DNA of 42,809 nt from a virus, in the IMG/VR virus record IMGVR_UViG_3300030012_003299, positions 1 to 42,809 of that record; one strand, written 5' to 3'. A model generated the notes under the pieces. The model had not been told where the DNA came from, ran no database searches, and was given only the letters and a program-made list of their open reading frames with translations. Positions within the stretch are counted from its first letter, which is position 1. Each line of letters starts with the position of its first letter. Shown piece by piece: positions 10,601 to 21,200 of the stretch. Made by a program: the position numbers and the translations under genes.

Positions 10601-13600
10601 GCTACTGGTTCTTACAACACATTTGTAGGTGGAGATGCTGGAAAAGGCGGAACAACTTCTGCTCCGTATAGTTCAGGTGAAAGTAATACTGCTGTTGGAT
10701 ATAATGCTCTTGCTGGTTTCACGACTGGCGGAGACAATACCGCTATCGGTAGAAATGCAGGAACAGCAATTACATCTGGTGCTCGTAACGTTATCGTTGG
10801 AAAACAAGCAGGTGCTACACTAACCACAGGTACAAACAATGTTTTACTTGGTGTGAGTGCTATGTCATCAGCTGATGGGAATGAAAGAGAAAATATTGCT
10901 ATAGGTTACTATGCTGGTGGTGGAGTAAATAATGAATCTGCGATGCGAAATGTTTTTATAGGAGAATATGCTGGATACGGTGGAACTGGTGCTTTAAAAT
11001 ACTCTGTTGCTATAGGATATAGAGCGTTAGATGCTACTGATACAAATGGTGTAACTGGTGCGGTTGCAATAGGATACCAAGCTCTTACTGCTTTAACATC
11101 AGGCGGTGGTAATGTTGCAATAGGCTATCAAAATTCGTTAGCGATTACTACTGGAACACAAAATACTTCTGTTGGAAATTCTGCTAATTATAATTCAACT
11201 GGTCAAAATAATACTACTTTAGGATATCAAAGTAATTTTTACAATGTAACTGGTAATAATATTGTTGCAATTGGCTCTCAAGCAATGCAAGGTGGAAGTG
11301 GTCAATCTCATGCAAACAATACCTCAGTTGGTTATCAATCTATGTATAGTATTGGTACAGGTGGAAATAATGTCGCTATGGGTGCTAGTGCTATGTATGG
11401 TGGTGTAGGAGCTGCTAATCAGGTAGCAATCGGAACCGAAGCGTTATACTCTGCTACTAGTGGATTAGCTAATGTCGCAGTGGGATATAGAGCCGCGAAA
11501 GCACTTGGTAATGCAGAGAATGAAAATATTGCTATCGGATACCATACGATGTATTTGATGGATGAGGGTTCTGGTGCTAATGTAGATGAGAATATCGCTA
11601 TCGGTAGTTACGCTATGCAGGGTAAGGATTTAGGTTCAGCATCAACGGATATAACTAGAAACATTGCGATAGGAAAAGAGGCCTTGCAGCTATCAAACGC
11701 ACTAGCAGCTTCAGACAACATAGCGATGGGTTACAGAGCTCTAAAAGCAGTCACCTCAGGTGATGATAATATTGCTATTGGTTCAGAGGCAGGTGATGCG
11801 ATAACGACTGGAACTTACAATATTGGTATGGGTGAATATGCTCTATCATCTGTCAATACAGGCGGTTCAAATATCGGAATAGGTAGATTGGCTGGTACTA
11901 ATACCACCAGTGCAAATGGTAACTTTTATATCGGATACGCGGCTGGATATGCTAATCAAACTGGAACCTATAATACCATAGTAGGTAACTACTCCTTAGC
12001 ACAGACAACTGGAGTGGTGAACTTTTCCGCCGTAACAACCTTGGGTTGGGAAGCTGGATACTATGCTACTGGTTCCTACAACACATTCGTAGGGGCTGAA
12101 GCTGGAAAAGGAAACTCATCTGCTCCTCATAGTTCAGGTCAGAATAATACTGCTCTTGGATATAAAGCTCTTACTGCTTTCACAACTGGTGCAACTAATG
12201 TATCAATCGGTTCTTACTCACTTGAGTCAATAACAACTGGTTATGCCAATGTAGCAATCGGATACTATGCAGGTAGCGATTTAACCACAGGATTAAGAAA
12301 TGTTATTATTGGTGAAAATGCTGGTTTGTATGAAACTAGTAATTACAACACTTACATTGGTTATGAAGCCGGTAAAGGAAGTAGTAGCGGAAACGCATCT
12401 AACAGTTATAATGTTGCTGTTGGATACCAAGCTCTAACAGATGTCAGGTCAGCATCGCTTAACACTGCAGTTGGTCTTCAGGCTGGTACTAATATGGATG
12501 AGGGAGATGATAACGTATTGTTAGGAGCATATAGTGGATTAGCGATGACAGATGGCTCAAAGAATGTAATAATCGGTAGACAGGCAGGTAAAGATATTTC
12601 AACGGGTAATAGTAATATTGCTATTGGATACCAAGCTCTTTATACTGAAAACACAGGAACTTATGCGGTTGCTATCGGATATAGAAGTGGTTACAAAACT
12701 AGACTTAGTGCTCAAAATGAAAATGTCTTCATTGGTGCTAATGCTGGAAGAGAAAATACAGATGGTAACGATAATGTATATGTGGGATTTGGTGCTGGAT
12801 ATGGACAAGATGGTGAAAACCCAAATAGCAATGTTGCTATTGGTAATTATGCATTATATAATGCTAGAAATAATCAGAATGTTGCGATTGGTCATGAGGC
12901 GGGATTCTACGCTACAGGTTCCCAAAATACGTTCATAGGAAAAGATGCTGGAAAGGGTGGAATAACATCTGCTCCATTTAGTTCAGGTAATTTAAATACT
13001 GCCATTGGTTATCAAGCTCTTGCTGGTTTCACTACTGCTGAGTCTAATGTAGCCGTTGGTAGAGAAGCAGGTAATGACATCACCACAGGTACTGGTAACA
13101 CTTTAGTCGGTAATCAAGCAGGTGATAAAATAACAACTGCTGGGTATAATGCTGTTTTTGGAGCTGGTGCACTTGGAGCAATGGCAGCCAATACGGATAA
13201 TAACACCGCTATTGGTAGTTTTGCTATGTCTTCAGCTAACAATGCAGATGCTATAGATAATGTCGCTATTGGAGCATATGCGGGAACTGGTGGAACTGGT
13301 GCCCTAAAGAGAAGTATTGCTATAGGTAAAAATGCTCTTAACTCTACTGCTGGTAATGATAATACTGGTGCAGTTGCTATAGGTTATAATGCTCTTACTA
13401 CTTTGACCACAGGTGCTCAAAATTTAGCAATCGGATATGAGGCAGGTCGCACACTTTCAACTGGAGCTAGGAATACATTTTTAGGATATGAAGCTGGCGA
13501 AGATACTACTGGCGGTAGTGATAATACTTATCTTGGTAATAGAGCTGGTGGAGATCATACTGGTACTTACAATACTTTTGTAGGAAGTAATACAGGTAAA

Positions 13601-15220
13601 GGAGTAAGTGGGGGTAGTGCAAATGGTAGTTCTAATACTGCTGTTGGATATGATGCTTTAACTGCTCTTACAACAGGACATCAAAATGTGGCAATCGGCT
13701 TTGAAGCAGGGGAGGATATCACGACTGGATATTACAACACATTATTGGGATACGAAGCAGGAGAAAATTTAACCACAGGTGCAAGTAACGTATTTATTGG
13801 ATACGAAGCTGGTTCTGGTAAGATTGAAAATCAAGGTGCTGTAGCAATCGGTTACAGAGCTGGACTTCCATCTGCTGGTAGTTACGATGTTTTCATAGGT
13901 TATGAAGCTGGTGCTAATACCAAAGGTGGTAGTAGCATTGGAATTGGTAGAGGTGCTGGTAGAGGAAGTAATGGTGTCTCTGAGTACGGAGGAACATCCG
14001 GTTCTGCAAATACCTCTGTAGGATATTTTGCAGGGAATTATAATCTTGGTTCTCATAATACGAAGATTGGAAATCAAGCTGGCTATTACGCAACTGGTTC
14101 TCAAAACACATTCATAGGTTCTGAAGCAGGAAAGGGTGGACAAACCTCTGCTCCGTTTAGTTCAGGTCAATATAATACTGCTGTTGGATATCAAACTCTC
14201 TTCAATTTCTCATCAGGATACAATAACACCGTACTTGGAGTTGAGGCTGGTCATGACATCACAACTGGTTATGAAAATGTTTTTCTAGGATATCGTGCAG
14301 GTGATAAGTGGACAACAGGAAATACAACAGTTGTAATTGGACATGAAGCACTTCCAAATGCTACTAATGGTACAAATTCTGTAATAATCGGTAATGATGC
14401 GTGTGGAGTTCAATACACATCACATCTAACAGTTATCGGTGATGAAGCATTAACATATAATCATAGTACTGGAAATACTATGAAAGGAACTATAGCCATA
14501 GGTCATCGAGCTGGTTATGTTTTTAGAGGTCAAGGAAGTGCTGAATGGAGTAGAACCTCAATGTTTATTGGAGTATGGTCTGGATATAATGTCAGTACAG
14601 GAAATAACAACACCATTATCGGAACTAGAGCAGGTAATACTCTTACAACTGGAGACGAAAATTTAATAATAGGTCACCTATGTGATGTTGCGAGTGGTGA
14701 TAATACAAATAACATCGTTATCGGTAATAATTTACAAGCAACGGATAAGGATAATGCAGTATTTATTGGTAACGATACAAATCATATCGAAAACGATTTT
14801 AACGCAGATGCTACTTGGAACTATTCTTCTGATGTAAGACAAAAGAAAGAAATAGAAGATGATACTCTTGGTTTGGATTTTATAAATAAAATAAGGCCGG
14901 TTGTATATAAACATAAATCTCCATCAGAGTTTCCAAAGGAGTGGAGTGCTTATGATGCAGATGACAAAGAACCGATGGGTGGTGATAAAAAGATTCATGG
15001 ATTGATTGCGCAAGAGGTAAAACAAGCGTTAGACGAAGTTGGCACAGATTCTTTTGGTGGTTGGTCTGAAGGAGATGATGGAAGACAAAGGGTATCAAGA
15101 GAAATGTTTGTAACACCATTGATAAAAGCAGTTCAGGAACTAACAGAGAAAAACGAAAAATTACAAAACAAAATAAATGATTTGGAAATATTTATTATGG
15201 ATAAGTTAGGAGACAAATAG
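7604..15220 (+). CDS. Giant YadA-like repeat fibre with S74 chaperone (2538 aa)
   Basis: The ATG directly follows the TAA of the previous gene with no spacer; GAGGAG about 10 bases upstream is the ribosome site. Residues 1-50 carry the docking-like motif 'GDIFAENYTVSSSV...DDIHQFTGS'. From about residue 61 to 2392 the protein is built of repeats of the type N[TV]x[IV]Gxx[AS]G...TTG, about 16-18 residues with occasional longer loops. This is the YadA/Hia head type, a trimeric left-handed beta-roll. The C-terminal 130 residues are a Peptidase_S74 intramolecular chaperone: the motif SDVRQK places the catalytic Ser at 2409 and Lys at 2414, followed by 'LGLDFINKIRPV' and a terminal coiled coil. The chaperone trimerises the fibre and cuts itself off before the Ser. 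Fibre identity is secure; attachment site and receptor are not. Confidence 0.85.
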   Translation: MAIFSGDIFAENYTVSSSVTNVQISSVSGSTKSGDTGDDIHQFTGSLSISGSSIALGGVNNNVIIGKNTNLNINLASTGLTAIGLNAAGGNEGTELAGDNITTIGSQAGRNMQQNPHRTTLVGSLAGGSLSVGVDNTFVGALAGYALTVADRNVFVGSYAGYQTVDVDNSVIIGYQAGYANMTSAADGTIAIGYQAGYAITSGAGNTVIGHQAGYNTTGNYNVMLGYNAGKSITSGESNIAIGYEAGKGIAGQSNSIAIGIQAMESIGGGGSNVAIGTEAMKSSGTATGNDASQNVAIGYRAGKDISDGDNNVLLGYNTAQNITTGYRDVAVGAQALETETTGYHIVAIGYDSMRQAVGANQTVAIGQASLEYYSIGNNTSQHTTAIGDTAGKYTTGSYNTFVGSAAGQGGTTSAPYSSGENNVAVGYQAFDAFTEGNLNVAVGYRALSAETIGISTVAIGDNAGVAQNFGSHGSTYNTMVGSGAGFWNVTGTGNTYLGAGAGTGASGQSNNNNTAVGNAALTSITTGIQNTIMGAGAGRNITTGGNNVIIGRVAAYASTDVDKTVIIGEQAAYTGNMTSAADGTVSIGANAGKNVTSAAQSTFVGFGAGANVTTGNYNTAIGYNAGSQAQDDTNNTFVGRAAGYHVESDENVFIGGDAGYGAQDSTTGSQNTSIGYRSMYSHTTANKNVAVGDQALQLLTTGNQNVSIGMRASQYNTVGSNTVHIGIEAGRYATGSLNTFVGANAGKGGTTSAPYSSGGSNTALGYGALTGFTTGYNNTAIGYQAGNSLTTAEESVFVGYFAGYNATGSSGYGVAIGSQAGREQKLGSSVYIGRMAGYKHDGSADYAGGNNIGIGYQTMYGIKGGAKGNIAIGRSSGLALDGHDVSNEASWNVFLGYFAGNNVTSGSYNVAIGSHYGGGAMYNLKDGNQNVAIGYNTFQGDGSDGQKPELNVMIGGGAGSGGSLMKTPSNNVGIGYTAMNKLVDQDYSVGIGYQAGRYATGSYNTFVGGDAGKGGTTSAPYSSGESNTAVGYNALAGFTTGGDNTAIGRNAGTAITSGARNVIVGKQAGATLTTGTNNVLLGVSAMSSADGNERENIAIGYYAGGGVNNESAMRNVFIGEYAGYGGTGALKYSVAIGYRALDATDTNGVTGAVAIGYQALTALTSGGGNVAIGYQNSLAITTGTQNTSVGNSANYNSTGQNNTTLGYQSNFYNVTGNNIVAIGSQAMQGGSGQSHANNTSVGYQSMYSIGTGGNNVAMGASAMYGGVGAANQVAIGTEALYSATSGLANVAVGYRAAKALGNAENENIAIGYHTMYLMDEGSGANVDENIAIGSYAMQGKDLGSASTDITRNIAIGKEALQLSNALAASDNIAMGYRALKAVTSGDDNIAIGSEAGDAITTGTYNIGMGEYALSSVNTGGSNIGIGRLAGTNTTSANGNFYIGYAAGYANQTGTYNTIVGNYSLAQTTGVVNFSAVTTLGWEAGYYATGSYNTFVGAEAGKGNSSAPHSSGQNNTALGYKALTAFTTGATNVSIGSYSLESITTGYANVAIGYYAGSDLTTGLRNVIIGENAGLYETSNYNTYIGYEAGKGSSSGNASNSYNVAVGYQALTDVRSASLNTAVGLQAGTNMDEGDDNVLLGAYSGLAMTDGSKNVIIGRQAGKDISTGNSNIAIGYQALYTENTGTYAVAIGYRSGYKTRLSAQNENVFIGANAGRENTDGNDNVYVGFGAGYGQDGENPNSNVAIGNYALYNARNNQNVAIGHEAGFYATGSQNTFIGKDAGKGGITSAPFSSGNLNTAIGYQALAGFTTAESNVAVGREAGNDITTGTGNTLVGNQAGDKITTAGYNAVFGAGALGAMAANTDNNTAIGSFAMSSANNADAIDNVAIGAYAGTGGTGALKRSIAIGKNALNSTAGNDNTGAVAIGYNALTTLTTGAQNLAIGYEAGRTLSTGARNTFLGYEAGEDTTGGSDNTYLGNRAGGDHTGTYNTFVGSNTGKGVSGGSANGSSNTAVGYDALTALTTGHQNVAIGFEAGEDITTGYYNTLLGYEAGENLTTGASNVFIGYEAGSGKIENQGAVAIGYRAGLPSAGSYDVFIGYEAGANTKGGSSIGIGRGAGRGSNGVSEYGGTSGSANTSVGYFAGNYNLGSHNTKIGNQAGYYATGSQNTFIGSEAGKGGQTSAPFSSGQYNTAVGYQTLFNFSSGYNNTVLGVEAGHDITTGYENVFLGYRAGDKWTTGNTTVVIGHEALPNATNGTNSVIIGNDACGVQYTSHLTVIGDEALTYNHSTGNTMKGTIAIGHRAGYVFRGQGSAEWSRTSMFIGVWSGYNVSTGNNNTIIGTRAGNTLTTGDENLIIGHLCDVASGDNTNNIVIGNNLQATDKDNAVFIGNDTNHIENDFNADATWNYSSDVRQKKEIEDDTLGLDFINKIRPVVYKHKSPSEFPKEWSAYDADDKEPMGGDKKIHGLIAQEVKQALDEVGTDSFGGWSEGDDGRQRVSREMFVTPLIKAVQELTEKNEKLQNKINDLEIFIMDKLGDK
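7784..14780 (+). repeat. YadA-head-like repeat tract, first
   Basis: About 2330 residues of imperfect repeats built around [IV]GYxAG. A longer super-unit 'GSYNTFVG..AGKGGTTSAP' followed by 'GYQAL..FTTG' recurs with its GS/GT codon at 8792, 9809, 10607, 12071, 12917, 13562 and 14096, spaced 534-1464 bases. DNA words such as ggatatcaagc recur very often across the tract. The repeat number was not counted exactly; it is of the order of one hundred. Confidence 0.85.
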
Positions 15221-18200
15221 GTGAAAATTTATAGCTCGGAAATATCAGGATCTCTTAAAGTTCGTGGTGATATATTTGCAGAAAACTATGTAGTAAAATC
15301 TACAGTATCAACGATTACTCAATCGTTTAGTAGTGGTTCGACTATTTTTGGTGATAGTGCTGGTGATACTCATCAGTTTACTGGTTCCTTAAAGGTAAGT
15401 GGTTCAACACGATTAGAGGGTGAGGTTCTATCATTTGGTGCATCAGGAACTACCAATAATACTAATTTAATTATCGGTTATGAAGCTGGTGAAAATATAA
15501 CCACTGCGAATTACAATACTTTATATGGATATAGAGCGGGAAGAGATATAATAGATGAAAGTAGTAATGTAGCCATCGGTGCTTCAGCATTAACGAGTTT
15601 AAATAATTCTACTCATGGTTCTAATGTCGCAGTTGGTGCTAGTGCATTGACTTTAGCTACAAACGTATCCAGAACAGTTGCTATTGGATATTACGCTCTA
15701 GCATCTAATGTAGATGGGAACTATAATGTCGCAATTGGATATAGAGCATTACGCTCAACTACAGGAGGAGATGATAATGTTGCTATTGGTTACAATGCTT
15801 TAACTAATTATCTTCTTCATGATAATGTTGCTGTTGGAAACTATGCAGGTGAGATTGTAAACCAAACTGGTTTTACCAGTGTTGGTTATGAGTCTGGTAG
15901 GTATTCAAGCGGTAGTGGTAATACATTTATGGGATATCAGGCTGGTAAAGGTGGAACAACCTCTGCTCCGTATAGTTCAGGTACAGTTAATGTTGCTGTT
16001 GGATATCAAGCTCTTACTGGTTTCACGACTGCATTTCATAACGTTGCTATCGGTCATAGTGCGATGAAAGATAATTCCACAGGAAATTATAATACAGCTC
16101 TTGGTAATAATGCTTTAAGAGAGAATACATCAGGAGGTGCAAATACTGCATTGGGATATGCAGCTGGTTTTAGTCTAAATGGCGGAAACTACAATGTTCT
16201 CGTAGGGAACGGAGCTGGATATAGTCTTGCTGGAGTAAGTAATTGTATTCTAATAGGAGATGAAGCAGGTACTGCCATAAATAATACAGGCGCAAACGGA
16301 ACTGTTGCCATTGGGCACGAATCAGGAAAGGCGATTACTTCAGGTGCTCAAAATACTGCTATTGGTTACCGTGCTGGAAAAAGTCTAACAACCTCACAAA
16401 AAAACACTATCGTAGGATATCATGCAGGTGAAAATGTAAGTACTGATAATAACATACTCATAGGTAATAGTGCAGGTAGAAACATAACCACAGGCAATGG
16501 TAACAATGTTGTTATAGGTATGGCAGCTAGTGAAAATGCATCGGATGTAGACTATAGTGTACATATCGGTACTCAAGCTGGATATAATTCAAGTGGCTCA
16601 GCAAAAAATGTTGCGATTGGTTACTATGCTGGTCAGAATTTAAGCGTAGCTGAACACAGTGTTAGGGTGGGATACTATGCTGGTAGATATGCTACTGGTT
16701 CATTCAACACATTTGTGGGTTCTAACGCAGGATTAGGTGGAACAACATCTGCTCCGTATAGTTCAGGTACATATAATGTTGCTATGGGATATGAAGCTCT
16801 TAAAGCTTTCACGACCGCAGAAAGTGTAACAGCAATAGGACGTCAAGCTGGTAGAGCAGTCACGACTGGTAGATTTGGTGTTTTCTTAGGTGGCAGAGCA
16901 GGATATGCTATGACAACTGCAGATTTTGGTCCTATTGCTATAGGGTACAATGCACTTGGTTCGATGACAGATAAAAATGGTAATACCGCTGTAGGATATG
17001 AAACTGCTTATGCTAATGATACTGCGACTCAGGCTACTTTTATAGGTTGGACTGCAGCTAGATTATCAACTGGTGGAGTTAATAGTACCATCGTAGGTTC
17101 TCAAGCTGGTATGTACATCGTAGGTTCTGATATGGTTCATATTGGAACTCAAGCTGGATATTATGCTACTGGTTCTTACAACACATTCGTAGGTTCAGAA
17201 GCTGGAAAAGGCGGAACAACATCTGCTCCATACAGTTCAGGTCAGAATAATACTTCTCTTGGATATCAAGCTCTTAAAGCTTTCACGACAGGTGGTAACA
17301 ATACTGCAATCGGATATTTAGCTTTAAATGACAATACAAGTGCTAGTAACAATGTTGCAGTAGGAGCAGATGCTTCTCATAAAGGAACTACTGCAAATAA
17401 AAATGTAGCAGTAGGAAATCTTGCAAGTTATTTTAATGAAACTGGTGTCTATAATGTCTCAATAGGATATGAGACAATGAAAGGTACATCAGGTCAGTCA
17501 CACAACAATAATGTTGCTGTTGGCTATCAGTCTATGTTTCCAATAACTACTGGCGGTAACAATGTTGGAGTTGGTTATCAGTCTCTAAGAGCAATTACAT
17601 CGGGTGGGCAAAATACTGGTATAGGTACACAAGCTAATTATTCTGTTAATACTGGAGTTGTAAATACGGCAGTCGGTAATGGTGCATTATTTTATAACGA
17701 AACTGGTAATTACAATACTGCTATTGGTGGTTCTGCAATGGGCGGTGCTAGTGGAAACTCACATCAAAACAACACCGCAGTAGGATATAAAAGTTTATTT
17801 GGAGTTACTACTGGTAACGATAATTCCGCATTAGGGTATAATAGTTTATATTCAACAACAACTGCTAGATATCAAGTTGCAATAGGAGCTCAAGCATTAT
17901 ACTCAAATACTGCTGGAGATAATGGAGTAGCAATAGGTAGACAAGCTCTTTACAATCTAGACCAAACTACAAATACTCATGTTGTTGCAGTAGGTAATGC
18001 AGCTGGTTACAGTATGACATCAGGTAAATATAATTCTATATTAGGTTCTGCTGCTGGTTATTTTAATCAAACAGGTGATTATAATACTGTAATGGGTTAT
18101 GCAGCCGGATATGGTATAACTGGAAAATCAACCGATAATGTTACAGCTATAGGAGCTAGAGCATTACAGAATATAGTAGGAAATGAGTCTACTGCAGTTG

Positions 18201-21200
18201 GATTCCAAGCTGGATATTATGCAACTGGTTCTGAAAACACATTCGTAGGTGCTTACGCAGGTAGAGGATTAATATCATCTGCTCCTTTTAATCGAGCTAA
18301 GTGGAATGTTGCTGTGGGATACCAAGCTCTTTACAATTTAAAATCTGGTGGTTCTAATATAGCAGTTGGTTTTAAGGCTGCACAGAATGTAACTTCAAGT
18401 TTTAATGTTGCTGTAGGTTATGAAGCTGGAAGAGGTAAAACAACCGCTCCGTATAACTCAGGTGAATCTAATATTTCTATAGGCTCTTATACCAATCATA
18501 CTGTAAGCACAGGTAAAAGAAATGTCTCAATCGGTGGTAGAGCAGGTTATGCTATGGAAACCGGTACGGATAATACTCTTCTTGGAAACAACGCGGGATA
18601 CAATGTAAAACATGCAGTAGGTGCTACGATAATAGGTGGTTATGCTGGAAGATATGCATCTGGTTCTTACAACACATTCATAGGATATAATGCAGGAGAT
18701 GGTGCAACAACATCTGCTCCATTTAGTTCAGGTGAAGAGAATATTGCTATTGGTAGAAATACTATGAGAGTTTTCACAACAGGACACTCAAATGTTGTCG
18801 TAGGAAATCAAGCTGGTTACAACATCAACTCAGGACATGAGAATACCATAATGGGATATCAGGCTGCTTACAATCTTACAAGTGCTGATAACAACGTCAT
18901 AATCGGATACCAAACAGGTTACAATCTTACAACTTCGAGATATAATGTCTTAATCGGAGATAAGGCAGGATACAACTTACAACAAAGTAGTGCTAATAAC
19001 GAAAATGTTATGATTGGTTTTAATGCTGGGTATGCGGGTGATTACACCTGGCCTCAATCAACGGATAATGTTTATATAGGCTCCAATGCTGGTCGTGAGT
19101 TAGACGATGGTCACTCTAATGTTATAATAGGAAAAGAAGCTGGTAAAAGTAATGCCGCGGGTGGAAATACAACACAATACGATGTTTTTATTGGAATGGA
19201 AGCAGGATATAGTACAACGGACACAATCAGAAGTGTTGTGATAGGCTACAAAGCTGGTTACACAATGACGATTGGTAGTAATAGTGTTATCATAGGTGAC
19301 CAAGCTGGTTACACCCTTACGACAACCACCAATACAGTTTTAATTGGTAAAGATGCGGGTTATAATATCAACGCTACAGGCGCAGACGGAACAGTTGCTA
19401 TCGGATATCAAGCAGGATACAGTCTCACATCAGGTGCTGCGAATACAATTATAGGTTACCAATCAGCTAGGGCAGCAACCGATAGTGTTGGTGCTGCGGT
19501 TACTCTTGGATATGAAGCTATGAAAACCAACACAGATAGTACTGGTAATGTCGCTATCGGTTACTATGCTATGAGAGATGTTGCTGGTGGTTCAAGTAGG
19601 GATTACAATGTTGCTATAGGTCAAGATGCATTGAGAGCTGGAAACCCACATGTGTCTGTTGGTATCGGATATAGAGCTGGTTATAGAATTAAAGATGGTG
19701 GTACTGGTATAATTGCTATTGGACATGAAGCTGGATATCATGCAAGTGCTAGTAGAAACACCTTTATGGGATACCAAGCAGGAATGGGCGGAACAACAAC
19801 TGCTCCTTACAGTACAGGTACAAGTAATGTTGCTGTGGGATTTCAAGCTCTTAAATCTTTCACAACTGGTGACTACAATGTGGCTATCGGAGAAGCAGCA
19901 GGAGACGCTATAACGGAAGGTGGTCAAAATACTCTAGTTGGGTATTCAGCAGGTAGTGCTGTCACAACAGGTGGTGGTAACGTACTATTAGGTCGTTCTG
20001 CTGGAGCTAGTATAACCACAGCAGCTGGTTCTGTTATGATTGGTCAATACGCTGGTAATCAAACCAATGAAAGTCAAGTTGTTATCATTGGTCAATCCGC
20101 TGGTCAGTATAGTGGTCAAAGAAATATTATTATCGGTTACCTTGCTGGAAGATACGCAGGTGGTAACTATAATGTTGGTATTGGTTATTGGGCATTGAGT
20201 GCAAATACAAACTCACCTGGTGCAGGTGGAAGCTACAACACAGTCGTAGGATACTTTGCAGGTGCTGCTATGACAAGTGGTTCTAATAATACCGCGCTAG
20301 GATACTACGCTTTAGTAAGCACAACTACAGGTGGTCATAACACCGCAATCGGTACTCAAGCTGGAAATGATATCACAACAGGACAATACAACACCCTATT
20401 AGGTTCAGGTGCTGGACAGAATATAGTCTCATCAAATGACTATACTGCTATTGGGTATAGAGCTGGATATGATACTGGTAACGGTGGTTCAGATGGAGTT
20501 TATGTCGGTATGAATGCTGGTTACAAAGATAGTGGTAGTTACAATACATTTGTCGGTACAGATTGTGGTACTGCTACCTATACATCTGGTTACTCAACAG
20601 GTTCATCTAATACTGGTTTAGGATATCAAGCATTACAAGGTCTAAACGATGGTTATGATAACGTAGGAGTTGGTTCTGGTGCACATAAAAGAAATCAAAC
20701 CGGATATAGAAATACCGCTATTGGTACGATTGCTATGTTTAGTGATAATGGTGCAAGTGGTTATAATAATGTTGCCGTAGGGTATAAGTCGTTGTACTTT
20801 TTGACTACAGGTGATAGTAACGTAGGAGTGGGAAACACAGCTTTACAAAACATCACATCAGGAACAAATAATGTTGCTATCGGTAATGGTGCAGGTTTAA
20901 GTAACGCAGAACAAAGTGAGAATGTTTATATAGGATATTTGGCTGGATATCGTAACTCCAAAGGTACAGGTGTTGTTCATATCGGTGCTGATGCTGGTGC
21001 ATATACTACTGGCTCTCAAAACGTATTTGTAGGTCAAAGAGCTGGACAAGGTGGAACAGGGGACTCTACTCCATATGCATCAGGTGGAAGTAACGTTGGT
21101 ATTGGTTATGAGGCCCTTAAAGATTTCACAACTGCTGGTGGAAATACAGCAATTGGTAATGCTGCAGGAGCTGACCTTACTACAGGAGGACAAAACGTTG

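Noticed and set aside
12618-12938. Open frames in other registers and on the minus strand within the repeat tracts (such as this one and 13769-14143)
   Set aside because: They mirror the biased codon pattern of the YadA-like repeats, with products made of monotonous Leu/Val/Met or Ser/Thr/Ile text, and have no own ribosome sites.
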